Positions 24,001 to 34,079 are shown, counted from the stretch's first letter. The stretch is DNA of 64,000 bases from Halichoerus grypus (GCF_964656455.1 NC_135714.1:127838131-127902130), one strand, 5' to 3'. Translations and numbers: made by a program. Notes: generated by a model not told the origin, from the sequence alone.

Positions 24001-25274
24001 AGCTGATTCTGACATTTATAAGTGTTTCTTGGCTTCCTCTTCTTAACCTGGACTCAGTAAAGTTGTATATTACCAAATTATTGATTCAAATCGGCTTTTC
24101 AATCTAGCCAGTGTGATCCCCATTCCTATAACTCTACCTCCTTTAGTATTCTTAGGATCAAGATTTTCTCTCTTCTTTTCACCCTCTCATGTTTTAAGCA
24201 ATTAAAAAATTCATCTTGGGTGCCTGGGTGGTTCAGTCAGTTAAGCGTCTGCCTTCGGCTCAGGTCATGATCTCTGGGTCCTGGGACCGAGTCCTGAGTT
24301 GGGCTCCCTGCTCAGCAGGGAGTCTGCTTATCCCTCTCCCTCTGCCTCTCCGCCCCCTGCTCGTGCTCTCTCTCTCTCTCCCCCACCCTCTCTCTCTCTC
24401 ACTTTCAAATAAATAAATAAAATCTAAAAATTAATTAATTAATTAAAAAGTCATCTTCATGCAAATCAAAATCATAATGAGATACTGTCTTAGTCCATTT
24501 GGGCTGCTGTAACAAAATGCCACAGGCTGGGTGACTTACAAACAACAGACATTTATTTCTCACAATTCTGGAAGCTAGAAGTGCAAGATCAAGGTGTCAG
24601 CATGGTCAGGTGAGGGTCCTCTTCCAGGTCCCAGACATCTCATTGTATCCTCACAAGGTGGAAGGGACTAGGGAGCTCTCTGGGGCCCCTTTTATAAGAG
24701 CACTAACCCGTTGATTGAGGGATCCACCGTCTGACCTAATCACCTCCCAAAGGCTCTACCTCCTAATATCATCACCTTTTGGGGTTGGAATTTCAACATT
24801 CCAATTTTGGGGGGACCCAAACATTCAGATCACAGCAGACACCACCACATACTCATCAGAATGGCTAAAATTAAAAAGACTGATGACAGCCAAAATTGGT
24901 GATGCTGTGGAGCTACTAGAACACTCATGTGTCTTTGGTAGAAATGCAAGATAAGATAATCAGCTTGGAAAAATTATAGCAATTCCTTATAAACCTTAAT
25001 ATACACCTAACCTGGGACCTAGCAATCCCACTCCTAGGTATTTATCAAAGAGAACGAAACATATTTTTACAAAAGCGTTGTACAGGAATGCTCCTAGAAG
25101 CTTTATTCATAAGAGTTCTAAACTCGAAACAGCCCAGATGTGTATCAACAAGAGAACAGTAAACAAACTGTGGGCTATTCACAAATGAAATACCACTCAG
25201 CAATAAAAAAGAATCAAGCTACTGACATACACAACATGGATGAATTTCAAAATCATTATGCAAAGTAAGCATCC

Positions 25275-25318
<44 letters not shown>

Positions 25319-28300
25319 CTTTATGTTTCCACTTATATGAAGTTCTAGTGCAAACACAGCTAATATATGGGAGATAGAAAAGAACAGTGGTTTTTCTGGT
25401 CAGGGATGGCATGGATTGAGTGAGAAGGGACAGGAAGGAAATTTCTGGGGTAACAGTAATGTTCTATACTCTGATGCACAGTGGATCAATCACACAGGCA
25501 TATGTAATTATTATAACTCAGTGAATATATACTGAAGATTTTGGCATTTTGTTGTCATACATTTTATATCAATAGAATAAAAAATATAAGCAAATAATGA
25601 ATCCTGACTAATGATATGCATGTTGATGGATGGATACAAAATAAATCAAATGCAGTAAAATATTCATGGTAAAAACTGGGTGGTAAATCTACGGGTGTTA
25701 ATTTTAAATTCTTTCAAGCTTGCTGTATGTTTGAAATTTTCATAACAAAATATTGGGGACAAGTTCTCCCTTCATTCCTTCACAAAATTTCCCCTGACTT
25801 TTCTCCGTGTAGACTCAGGGGCCACAGGCAGCTGTTAGTTTGGGGACAATACCATCCTGAGGACTGAAGCCTGGGGGAGACCCTCGCAATAAAGGAGGGA
25901 GCCAATTGGACTCTAGCCACCCCCTTGAAAGTGCTGGGTTAGGAGAAAAAGCATCTACTAAGGTGTCCCCATCACCGGGCAGTGGAATTGCTGCTCTGCA
26001 ATCATTCTAGAAAAAAACAACCTCTTTTCTTGCTCCCTAGCTTCTTCCCTCTTTCCACTCTCACCTATGGAAAGTATGTAAGTCATCGACAAACCCAAAT
26101 CTCCCTGTCCGCCCACACTTGCCTCTGTATTGCCCCACATTCAGAGCTATCTACATATTTCTAAGGATATAGATTGGTGGATTTTTTTCTTCTTTCTAAT
26201 AAAAAAATACTTGCCAAGACTTCATGCACGTGCTTCAAGACATATACATGTTCCTTGTGTAGATCAGAGCACAAAGTCACACATCAGTCATTATATGGTT
26301 CACAGAAATGTCACCACTCAAAGCCATATGATGCACGGTCCTCACATGGAAGAGACAGGCGTTCTGGAATGAAAACTGTTTCATCAAGTTTCAACTAAAA
26401 TCTAAATCTACTTTGAGGAGGCTTCTAACCAGACCATGTGCTCCCCAGAGGAAAAGCAGTAACGTATTCTGAGGAGTGATGCCACAACCTCTCCTGTTTC
26501 TTCCTCTCACGACCATCTTTCCTCCTTTAATTCCCTTCTTCTGACTACCTCCCCTATAATTACTTATAATTACAGTATTGCCATGTGTCATACACATGAC
26601 AAACAATAAAACTTATTCATAATGAAATGATGAAGTCACCGGTTTTTGGTGAAAATGTAGCTTTATAAAAACTATCATGTCTTCATTCTAAATGAAGATC
26701 TAGTCTTCATTTATAGGCAAAGCTCTGACACACAGAGGGCCTTTCCAAAGTCAGCCATGCTGGAAGCCCACCCAGGAGCTGGTCTCCTGAGTTGTTTCCT
26801 GCTTTTTTTCTACGTATCTGCTGCCTTTCCCAACTTCATGCACTACTTCTTGTGAATACTGGAGACTCCTCTGAGGTTTGCCTGGTCACTCTAGTGAAAT
26901 ATTTGCCTTTCATCGCCACTTTCTGCTATGGACTGAAGACATGTATTCCCCCAAAATTCATATGTTGAAACCTAATGCCCAATATGATGGTATTAGGAGG
27001 AGGGTTCTCAGGGTGGAGCCCTCATGACTGAGATTAGTGCCCTTTGAAGGAGCCTCCAGAGAGCTAGGTAGTCCCTTCCACCCTGTGAACCTACAGTGAG
27101 AAGACATCTGTCAGTGAGGAAGCAGGCCTCGCTGGACACCAAATCTATTGGCACCATTATCTTGGACTTCCCAGTCCCCAGAACTGTGAGAAATAAATTT
27201 CTGTTGCTTATAAGCCACTCAGATTATGACATTTTGTTACAGCAGCCCAAACAGACCAAGACACTTTGATTTCAAGCTGCCAGTCCTGAGCCCTCATTGT
27301 AATTTAATGTGCTGATAAAGCTGTTGATATTTTCCCTTCTTAATTGGCCTTAGACAGAGGAGTTAAATTCCCAAGGCAGCATCTTACTTCTCTCTGGGCT
27401 CTTTGATGACCAGTGCATCTGGTTTTCCCCATCACCAAGAGCCACCTGTCACCTGTGAACTGTGGAGAAGCTAGGATACACTCTGGCAAAGCTAATGGCC
27501 CTCTTGGAACCAGCAAGTAGATTCTGACTCATCAAGGGACTGCCACCATGAACCCAGTCAGGCAGTGAAGTTCTTGAACAGGACAAGGCCTGGGACTGTT
27601 CTTAAAGGGGCAGAGAAAGACAGCCACCACCCGAAAAGAGTGATTTCTCACAGATCCTAAAACGGCTCCAGCTGAAGGCATGTTGACACGCTGACTCCAA
27701 GTTGGCATTTAAGCCTGAGCCCTCGTTGGCATTTAAGATGCTAAGGCAGCTGTTCGGATTTTCTCCTATAACTAAAAATTAGCCTTTGAACCAAAAAGTT
27801 AAATTCTCAAGGTAGCACAAGAGCATTCATATCTCAGCACCTTAGGAAAGGCAAATGGCTGGTGCCAGTTTGTCCCAGAAAAGAAAAGAAAAAAAAAAAA
27901 AGGAAAAGAAAAGGCAAAGCTAGTGTGTGCTATTTTTATAATTTGAGTTGAATATATATATTCAACAAATGAGTCTAAAATTATGAGAAATTAAACAACT
28001 TTGATGTTAAGAATCCATCCAATTAATCTTTGAAGCTTCTGTTTCTTTGTTCATAATATGTTAAGTATACAAGCATTCAGCTTTCATACATTGAAGTGCA
28101 CATTGGAACTTCAATTATTAAGAGGAAGTTGTCAAGGTCTGCTCCTTCTCTTAAAAAAAAAACCTGTAATTGAGGCTTTGTTTATTTGCAAATATATACT
28201 CATAGCATATAGAGTGAATTTTAAGAGCTCTCATTCCTGAGTCACACTATTTTGGTCTTGAATTACAATTTGCTCATGAATCTTATTTTATTGTCTTAAG

Positions 28301-31300
28301 CCTTCATTTTCTCATTTGTAAAATGAGGATAATAATAATAATAATATATCTTGCATGGGGTTGTGAGGATTCAATTGGACTTGGTTACAAAGCACTTAGC
28401 ACAGCGCCTGGCACATAATAAGTTTTCAATAAATGTGAGCAATTATTACTGTAGTTATTGTATTATTACTATCAGTGAGCTAAACTTTTCTCCAACCATG
28501 TTTATATTATTAATTTCATTAGTCAATCCTCATTTCTTCTGTAGCACAAAGATAAATTTCAACTTTCTAAATTGGTTTGAATAAATCTGGTCTTATTATA
28601 GTTCTTTTTATCCAAAACTAATTAATTAATAGATTTGCAAATAATAAAATTTCATTATACTTTGGATCCTTCAAGTTACTAACCCCCCAAAAGCAATAAA
28701 AATTATTATAAGCAATAACAAATATTTTATGATAAAGTTCATGAAGAGATTGAAATACTTATGCTACCTACATAAAACATGAGTGCAAATATTAACATTT
28801 CCATGGGGAAAGATAATGAATTTCTAATGCCAAACAATTTCACTAGCCTAAAATATTTTCTTACATTTATTTTATATTTAAAAAAAAACTCACTCTTCAT
28901 ATATCATCAATTTAATGGTATTATGACTAGTAGTTCATAAAACTTCAGAATTCTCTTAATGCTTTAGAGCTCTGTGTAATTGCTCTAGTAAATCTGTGAA
29001 GTGAAAATACCAGAAGACCTGACTATGGAAGCTATAACAGGGAACAAGCCACTGGCCATCTCTTGATTGTATCATTGAGCAAGTCTTTTCTCCCCTAGAA
29101 AGACCTAGGGACTTGCAAACATGTGTTTTTTATAACCATAACAAAAGTAACTGGCCTTACTAAGAGGCTTTCTAACCTTCCTACAAACAGGCTGCACTCT
29201 CCAGAGACTTCACAAAAATTTACTAAGGAGATATCCTAAACAAAGATGTATGACTATATGGCTAAGGCCTCCTTTGCCTATATAGTCAAAGTAAGTGCCT
29301 GTGTGTTTGATTTCACAGGTGTTAGAAAAGCCATACCTCAGACTCAATGAGGTTTAATATATGCTCATTAAGCACCTACTAAGTCCCAGATGCTAAGTGT
29401 GCTAAATTTGGTGCTAATTTGGTGCTAAATGTGCTGAAATAAATAGGACATTGGTTATCCCTACCTTCCAGGTATTTAGAGCCTAACTCCAGAAAAACTA
29501 TTGTCAATAAAGGCCATGACATTTGGTACGATCCATACGCTATGACATAGGCCAGCATAAGTCACCAACATCCCACCAACTGCCAGCTCATGAATGTATG
29601 AATTCCCCTTTAAAGATATAAGACTTTGCATTGTATTATTAGAGATGAGGTTTAAAACAGAAATATCCCAAGAGAAATAAAACAGTGAATCAAATCCAGA
29701 CTAAGGCGGTGGTTTTAAAACTGTGCTTCGTCAATTTCATGTGCCTTCGGGGCTCTTCCATCTTTCAATCAGAGCATCTCAGACCTTATCTGTTTTACAT
29801 ATTTGAGCTCTTCCTAAGTTTTCATTTTGTAGGAAATATTCCTTGGCTAAAAATAACAAACACACAGCAAACAAGTGAAAAACTAACAAAGGATTGAATA
29901 TTACTGTGTGTGCTGAAAGATCTTCTCAAAGCAGGTTCAGAGGAAGGGCAGAGTTAGGTTAGGAGCTTTAGGGATGAGGAGCAGGAGAGGGAAGCCGGAA
30001 CAAAGATGGTTTAATTCATTCCAGGGAAAAGAGTTGTGGAAACTAGGAAACGGAAGGGAAGCCCTTCGAAGAGGAATCTCAAAGAAAATAGTTTATATTC
30101 AATTTCATTACATATAAGTGAGGAAAATATAATTTGTCTAATTTCTTTTCAAAAAGAGTTCAAAAACCAAGTGAAACCCAAATTCCAAGTGGCATATGGC
30201 TATCATCTCCTAAAACCTATATTCAGCAATCATTTCCAAAACACATTCTGCATTAAGACCCAACGCTCCACTTCCAATGAAACAGCATTCTGTTGAGTTG
30301 TCTCTTACACACTTTTCCTCACTCCCCCACTTTCTTTATTCCTTCTTTAGCAAAGTGGCTTATTGTCTTTGCAATAATAAGTCATTAATAGGTTGCCTAC
30401 CTACCTCAGGGAGAATTTACAGTGCACCTCCCCTCTAAAAAGAAAAAAAAAATCTCTCTATGTTAATCTCTCTCAGAGTGGGATTCGGTTGCTAAGGAGA
30501 TACAGGGGAATTCCCAGCTTTCAGGATCAAGCCTTCAAATATAATTTAAGTAATTATGGGCATGACCCAAAGGCAAAATGGAACTAGAGAACATTCTTCC
30601 TTTCTGCCCTTTCCATCTAAAAATGTGCTGTATTATCCAAATAGAGAGTTACAGTAATCCACATGGCGCTCTATTTGTAGCCTAGAATAGAAGCCCACTG
30701 GCCTGCACCATATACTGTCTGGGGTCACAAGAGCCAAGGGGAAGTTGCTTAACCAGAAAACCTTGATAATCCCAACCCTCTATTCAGCACTCTGTGTTTC
30801 TCAATCAGGCTATCTAAGCCTAAATTTAAGATTAACTGAAGTGTTGCCAAGTCTAGATCAGCTCTAAAAGAAATACAATGTGAGCCACATATGTAATTTA
30901 AAATTTTCTAGTAGTCACATTTTTAAAAATGAAAAGAGATGAAATTAATTTTAAAAACATACAGTAATTATTATAGATTTTATTTAAATTATATCCAAGT
31001 ATTATCATTTCAACATTAATCAATATTAAAAATTAATGAGATACTTTACATTCTTTCTTTGTTCTGTCTTCAAAATCTTGTATTTTGTACTTATATACCT
31101 CTCAATTCAGATACTGGCCTTAGATTTTCTAAAGTATCCACTTGCAAAAATATATTCACATACTCAAGTTGTTCCAAACATGGTTAAAAGTTTTCCAATG
31201 ACTGAATTATCAGTTTTTTGTCCTGAAATTAAAATGACTTAAAATTAAATATTCAGTTCCTTAGTTTCCCTGGTGACACTTCAAGCACTGAATAGCCATA

Positions 31301-31553
31301 TGTGGCTAGTAGACACCATATTGGACAGCACACTACATTAAAACCTGCTATAGATATCTCAAAAGTTGGTGACATTGAAATAAAGGGAATGAGATGAATT
31401 CTTACAAGGTGCACCAATAACTTTAGTGTTCTAAGGATTAATAATTAAAAGTTTCCTCAAAGCTGGTGGAGCATGAAGCATTATGCACTGAGTTGTTACA
31501 GAAGTGTGATACTCACATTCTGCCTTATCAGGCATAGCCTTTGCAGCAACCAT
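20825..31553 (-). CDS. Unrecognised protein-coding gene, N-terminal part (spliced: 31517-31553, 23020-23102, 20825-21092)
   Basis: Three exons on the minus strand join in one frame. Exon 1 ends in 12 codons plus one base, exon 2 adds 83 bases and ends in phase 0, and exon 3 adds 89 codons plus one base. Each junction has GT donors and AG acceptors (donors GTGAGT, GTTAAT, GTAAGT; acceptors TTTAG, TTTTAG, CTCACAG). The product starts [12 protein letters not shown], then [18 protein letters not shown], and is about 129 residues to the end of exon 3. It is rich in Lys, Glu and Phe. I see no signal peptide, membrane segment, zinc finger or nucleotide-binding motif. Residues 13-40 could form an amphipathic helix; the rest looks like a charged, partly disordered region. 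No stop codon occurs before the last donor, so the gene continues at lower coordinates. I do not recognise the family and assign no function. The exon structure is seen directly; that it is a live gene rather than a chance match is inference, but three phase-compatible junctions plus a Kozak start make chance unlikely. Confidence 0.8.
22184..22292 (+). mobile_element. Can-SINE with internal deletion
   Basis: GGGGCG, the first bases of the SINE, is joined directly to CTCAGCAGGGAGTCTGCTTC from the middle. The tRNA-like body (about 90 bp, including the A and B boxes) is missing. The tail is normal. Flanking repeat AAGTATT at 22177-22183 and about 22293-22299. Confidence 0.88.
22500..22690 (-). 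repeat. L2 fragment, minus orientation
   Basis: AGCAAATATTTATTGAGCC, GCTGGAGATGCAACAG and CACTGCCCTCAAGGAACC are the complement of the L2 3' end. Confidence 0.65.
23020..23102 (-). CDS. Second coding exon, 83 nt
   Basis: Minus strand: acceptor GTTTCTGTTTTAG with a good pyrimidine tract, then 83 nt, then donor GAG|GTTAATGC, which has only GT and the preceding GAG in common with the consensus. With the single base carried from exon 1 it reads 28 codons, from CPVLEITK to HYEKINE, and it is open in this phase. The exon sits between AT-rich intron stretches with no repeat over it. The weak donor may be a real, inefficient site or may mean the exon runs slightly differently. Confidence 0.75.
23628..23823 (+). 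mobile_element. Can-SINE
   Basis: GGGCGCCTGGGTGGCTCAG head, CCGCATCGGGCTCCCTGCTC body, tail AAATAAATAAAATCTT. TSD AAAAAATACACACCT on both sides. Confidence 0.97.
24218..24444 (+). mobile_element. Can-SINE
   Basis: GGGTGCCTGGGTGGTTCAG head, CT-rich region extended to about 60 bp, tail with (TTAA)n. TSD AAAAAATTCATCTT / AAAAAGTCATCTT. Confidence 0.96.
24488..24837 (-). mobile_element. Solo MaLR LTR (MST/THE1 type), antisense, nested in L1
   Basis: TGTCTTAGTCCATTTGGGCT, AAATGCCACAGGCTGGGTGA, TAAGAGCACTAACCCG and TTTTGGGGGGACCCAAACAT are the complement of an MST-type LTR. Five-base target repeats GATAC / GACAC flank it, fitting retroviral-type integration. No internal viral sequence remains. 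Confidence 0.92.
25276..25317. repeat. (AC)n microsatellite
   Basis: About 20 AC units within the old L1. Confidence 0.95.
25586..25760 (+). mobile_element. Second old L1 3' end
   Basis: GGATGGATACAAAATAAATC, AACTGGGTGGTAAATCTACG and GTATGTTTGAAATTTTCATA match an old L1 3'UTR, distinct from the one ending just before. Confidence 0.65.
25765..26920. other. Noncoding intron DNA
   Basis: No gene or strong repeat seen; 26710-26810 weakly resembles a minus-oriented MIR. Confidence 0.4.
26934..27263 (+). mobile_element. Solo MaLR LTR (MST type)
   Basis: TGCTATGGACTGAAGACATG, CCCCAAAATTCATATGTTGA, GGTATTAGGAGGAGGGTTCT, ATCTTGGACTTCCCAGTCCC and GAGAAATAAATTTCTGTTGC give an LTR with its poly-A signal (AATAAA). 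Likely target repeat CTTTC / CTTTG. Same family as 24488-24837 but opposite orientation. Confidence 0.92.
27270..27870. repeat. Degenerate direct repeat pair of unknown origin
   Basis: A ~110-bp unit at 27276-27385 (CTGAGCCCTCATTG, CTGTTGATATTTTC, AGTTAAATTCCCAAGGCAGC) recurs at 27713-27815 (CTGAGCCCTCGTTGG, CTGTTCGGATTTTC, AGTTAAATTCTCAAGGTAGC). I do not recognise the family. Confidence 0.6.
27880..27916. repeat. A-rich simple repeat (AAAAG)n
   Basis: A/G-only run with a central poly-A. Confidence 0.85.
28230..28455 (+). repeat. MIR element
   Basis: CATTTTCTCATTTGTAAAATGAGGATAA (split here), GGTTGTGAGGATTCAATTGG, AGCACTTAGCACAGCGCCTG and AATAAGTTTTCAATAAATG. Contains an (AAT)5 stretch. Confidence 0.88.
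28460..29340. other. AT-rich intron DNA
   Basis: Nothing recognised. Confidence 0.45.
29350..29500 (-). repeat. L2 fragment, minus orientation, with a small tandem duplication
   Basis: GCTCATTAAGCACCTACTAA and GTCCCAGATGCTAAGTGTGC match the complement of L2. A GTGCTAAATTTG-type unit is repeated three times at 29397-29435. Confidence 0.65.
29505..30850. other. Noncoding intron DNA
   Basis: No repeat or coding exon recognised. Short open frames at 30036-30296 and 30393-30587 lack flanking splice sites. Confidence 0.4.
30855..31340 (+). mobile_element. hAT-like DNA transposon remnant
   Basis: AAGAAATACAATGTGAGCCA, CATATGTAATTTAAAATTTTC, ATTATCATTTCAACATTAAT and AATAGCCATATGTGGCTAGT, ending CATATTGGACAGCACAC. 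Same family as 14575-15185, opposite orientation. It lies just inside the intron next to the first coding exon. Confidence 0.72.
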
Positions 31554-31602
31554 GATGGGCGGTTAGGGTGATCTTCTTTTTTGAAAGTTGGGCTCCAAGT
31601 CC
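31517..31602 (-). CDS. First coding exon (5'UTR plus start codon)
   Basis: On the minus strand, intron sequence ending TTGTGTTTAG leads into a 49-nt untranslated stretch. An ATG follows at 31553-31551 in the context CCATCATGG, which has G at +4. The frame of this ATG is closed 5' by a TAA twelve to ten bases upstream, so it is the first possible start in this exon. The coding part is [12 protein letters not shown] plus one base, then donor GTGAGTATC. Because the exon begins at an acceptor-like site, at least one noncoding exon probably lies at higher coordinates. An alternative is that transcription starts inside or just upstream of this exon and the acceptor is fortuitous. Confidence 0.72.
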
Positions 31603-31764
31603 CTAAACACAATTACATTAAATAATGCATTGATTATAAATACTAATTTTTAGCTATTTCTTTCACCCACTCATAAAAAAAAAATGGATGAATTATTAAC
31701 ACTTGTTATACATCACTCCTCTGCTCTAAAATCTTCCATGCCTACCCCTCCAAAAGACAGAGAT

Positions 31765-31975
31765 AACAACAGCTAGCACTGGGTGGGGCTCTGTGGTTTA
31801 CCAAGTGCTTGTATACGTATTACCTTACTGGTTCCAAACAACCTGACAGGAACTATTGTCCCACTTTTGGCAGATGTGGAAACTGGAGGTCAGAGATGTG
31901 AGACAACTTGTCGACATAAGCAGTTATTTCATGGCACATACAGAACTCAAATCCCCATCTTTGGGCCCGAGTCCT
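31765..31975 (-). repeat. MIR fragment, minus orientation
   Basis: TATTACCTTACTGGTTCC, TTGTCCCACTTTTGGCAGAT, GTGGAAACTGGAGGTCAGAG and AACTCAAATCCCCATC are the complement of MIR. Confidence 0.72.
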
Positions 31976-31979
31976 AAAC

Positions 31980-32375
31980 AGGCTTCTCCGATTTCTCACT
32001 ATTTTCCAAATAATATCCTGTTAATACCTGGCACATACCTTACACATCCTTGCCTTGAGCTTACACACTTGAGCTTAGGTTGAAGCTAGCCTTCTACTCA
32101 GAATGCCCTGCTCTCACACCTTTTTTTTTTTAAAACATATGTCCTACCCATCCTTACAGCATAGGTTCAAATCCCACCTCCTTCATGATCACCCGGGCCT
32201 CTAGGGGTCTGTTCTTGTAAACACAGTAGTCATGATGTCCATGTCTCTCATTTGAAACTTATCAAATGCTTCTGTGTAAGGAGCAAAAAAAAAAAAAAAG
32301 AGTGATAAATATAAATAGAAGTCCTATATTCTCAATTAAACTCCAAGTGCCTTGAAAACCAAACTATACTTCATA
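31980..32375. other. Noncoding sequence just upstream of the gene's first coding exon
   Basis: No CpG cluster, TATA/initiator arrangement or noncoding exon could be identified; one poly-A tract at 32287-32299. Confidence 0.4.
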
Positions 32376-32376
32376 C

Positions 32377-32525
32377 CAGGGGCTCCTCAACCCTGGATGT
32401 CTAGTAGAATTGCCTGGGTGGGAGGTGGTTAAAAATATATCCGTCTAGAGTGGAACCTAGGCATCTGCATTTTTTAAGTTTCCCAAAAGATTCAAACAGT
32501 CAGCTGGAGGAGCGAACCCCTGCCT
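32377..32525. mobile_element. MER5/MER20-like hAT remnant
   Basis: GGGGCTCCTCAACCCTGG, AGTAGAATTGCCTGGGTGGG, CCTAGGCATCTGCATTTTTT follow the familiar non-autonomous hAT layout. Diverged. Confidence 0.55.
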
Positions 32526-32904
32526 TTTGCCTTGACCTTCATGGTTCCCGGCTCAGTGCATCCCATTCTGGAGGTGCTCAAGAAAGGGCTGATTAATGTG
32601 TTTATTGAGCTGAGTCCTTCCTCCTACATTTGAAATTATCATTACTTCCAAAGGATTATTCAAAATGCATCAAATGTTGCCCCTACAGCCAGGGAATCAG
32701 TTACACCAGTGCATACTACTGTGTGCTCACATTGCTTTATAATTAGAAATAGCAATATTAAATGCTTTACAGAGTCCCATGGAGCCTCTTGTTCTAAAAC
32801 TCTAGGTATAATTTTCAGTTAGCTGACTAGAGCATCAAACTGTAGTGAAGTGTTCAAGACCTGTTAAATAATTTGGGGATTATTTGAGTAAATCCACAAG
32901 CCAT

Positions 32905-33083
32905 GGGGTGCCTGGGTGGCTCAGTGGGTTAAGCGTCTGCCTTCGGCTCAGGTCATGATCCTGGAGTCCTGGGATGGAGTCCCGCATCGGGCCCCCTGCT
33001 CGGCGGGAAGCCTGCTTCTCCCTCTGACCTTCCCTCCTCTCATGCTCTCTCTCTCAAATAAATAGATAAAATCTTTAAAAAAA
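32905..33083 (+). mobile_element. Can-SINE
   Basis: GGGGTGCCTGGGTGGCTCAG head, short CT region, AAATAAATAGATAAAATCTT tail. TSD AATCCACAAGCCAT / AATCCACAAACCAT. Confidence 0.97.
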
Positions 33084-33099
33084 AATCCACAAACCATCA

Positions 33100-33940
33100 T
33101 GGCCCTATGGAAGTCATGACTCTATGGCCACATGCTCTTAAATAAAAGGCTACGACACTTTCCCTCAACTTCCACCCAGAGGGGGAAAAATTTTATAGTT
33201 ACAGTTTTAAAATAACAAATCTGGAACATCCAAAAATGATTAAACCTCAAATTGTCAGCATTATACCATGGGCAAGAGCACCAACCATGTACCTCATCTG
33301 CCTAGTTCTACAAATGAACTGGGACAAATTAAAATACTACACCTCCCTTAGCAATTAACAATCAGAACTCATCTTCTGGTCTGGCTTAATTACTGTCTTC
33401 TTTTCATTTAAATATGAGAAGAAAATAAAGGTGTTTTGTACTCTTGTCATTTTCTTGTTTTAATCTCCATAGAAATGGACTCTTTTCTGGGGCGTTTAGC
33501 TCCTCCACCTTAATTCAGTGTGCCAGGAGTGTCAGCCTGCATTAAATTGGCTGGCAAGCAAGACATCCCACAGCCCTTTTAATGCACAAAACTAGCCAAG
33601 CATCTTAAAGGGGTGCTGGCATGGTAATGCCCCCGCAAACCGAGGTGATAGAGGATGCTGAGACAGGAGCTGGGGGTGGAGGAAGCCCTGGAGGATGGAA
33701 TTACTTAAAGATAAGCAGCACACTGACATGGAATATCGGCAGATAGAATCCCTCTCCACTTTATATCCCCAGCAGACAGTTAGGAAATGCTGAGTCCCTC
33801 CTGATACGTTGATCGATTAATAAGTGCAAATCTAGTGTCTGGGTTGTACAAGGGGTATGCCATCTATTTTGCAAGAAAAGGCAAACACGTAAGTCAATAT
33901 TTTAAATAAAATGCAAACAACTGTATACCAGATGTCATAA
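33100..33940. other. Single-copy noncoding DNA
   Basis: No repeat matched. 33480-33700 is less AT-rich than its surroundings and contains compact homeodomain-like TTAAT sites; it looks like a candidate conserved noncoding element. Confidence 0.4.
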
Positions 33941-33955
33941 GAAAGTCTGTGAGCT

Positions 33956-34062
33956 AGGGTGCCTGGCTGGCTCAATGGGTAGAGCATCCAACTCTTGATC
34001 TCGGGATCATGAGTTTGAGCCTCACCATTGGGTGTAGAGATCATTTAAATTAAGAAAAAAAA
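33956..34062 (+). mobile_element. Short tRNA-form Can-SINE
   Basis: GGGTGCCTGGCTGGCTCAAT (A-box region), CAACTCTTGATCTCGGGATC (anticodon-arm region, Lys-like CTCTTGA), GAGTTTGAGCCTCACC (B box), then GTGTAGAGATC and poly-A. TSD AAAGTCTGTGAGCT / AAAGTCCGTGAGCT. Lacks the CT-rich part of the other copies. Confidence 0.93.
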
Positions 34063-34079
34063 AAAGTCCGTGAGCTTTG

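Larger units (their letters stand above)
24446..25585 (+). mobile_element. Old L1, ORF2 end and 3'UTR, interrupted by a MaLR LTR
   Basis: CATGCAAATCAAAATCATAATG before the LTR and ACTCATCAGAATGGCTAAAA after it are adjacent in L1 ORF2. CAATCCCACTCCTAGGTATT, GCAATAAAAAAGAATCAAGC and ACATGGATGAATTTCAAAAT follow. Frames are broken, so it is inactive. Confidence 0.9.
23103..31516 (-). other. Long intron between first and second coding exons
   Basis: 8.4 kb containing two Can-SINEs (23628, 24218), an old L1 broken by a MaLR LTR (24446-25585), an AC microsatellite, a second MaLR LTR (26934-27263), a MIR (near 28230), an L2 piece (near 29350) and a hAT-like element (30855-31340). The repeats are on both strands, as expected in an intron. 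No further coding exon was recognised. Confidence 0.6.

Noticed and set aside
33956..34062. Possible tRNA-Lys gene
   Set aside because: A and B boxes are visible but the acceptor stem does not pair, a poly-A tail follows and a TSD flanks it, so it is a SINE.
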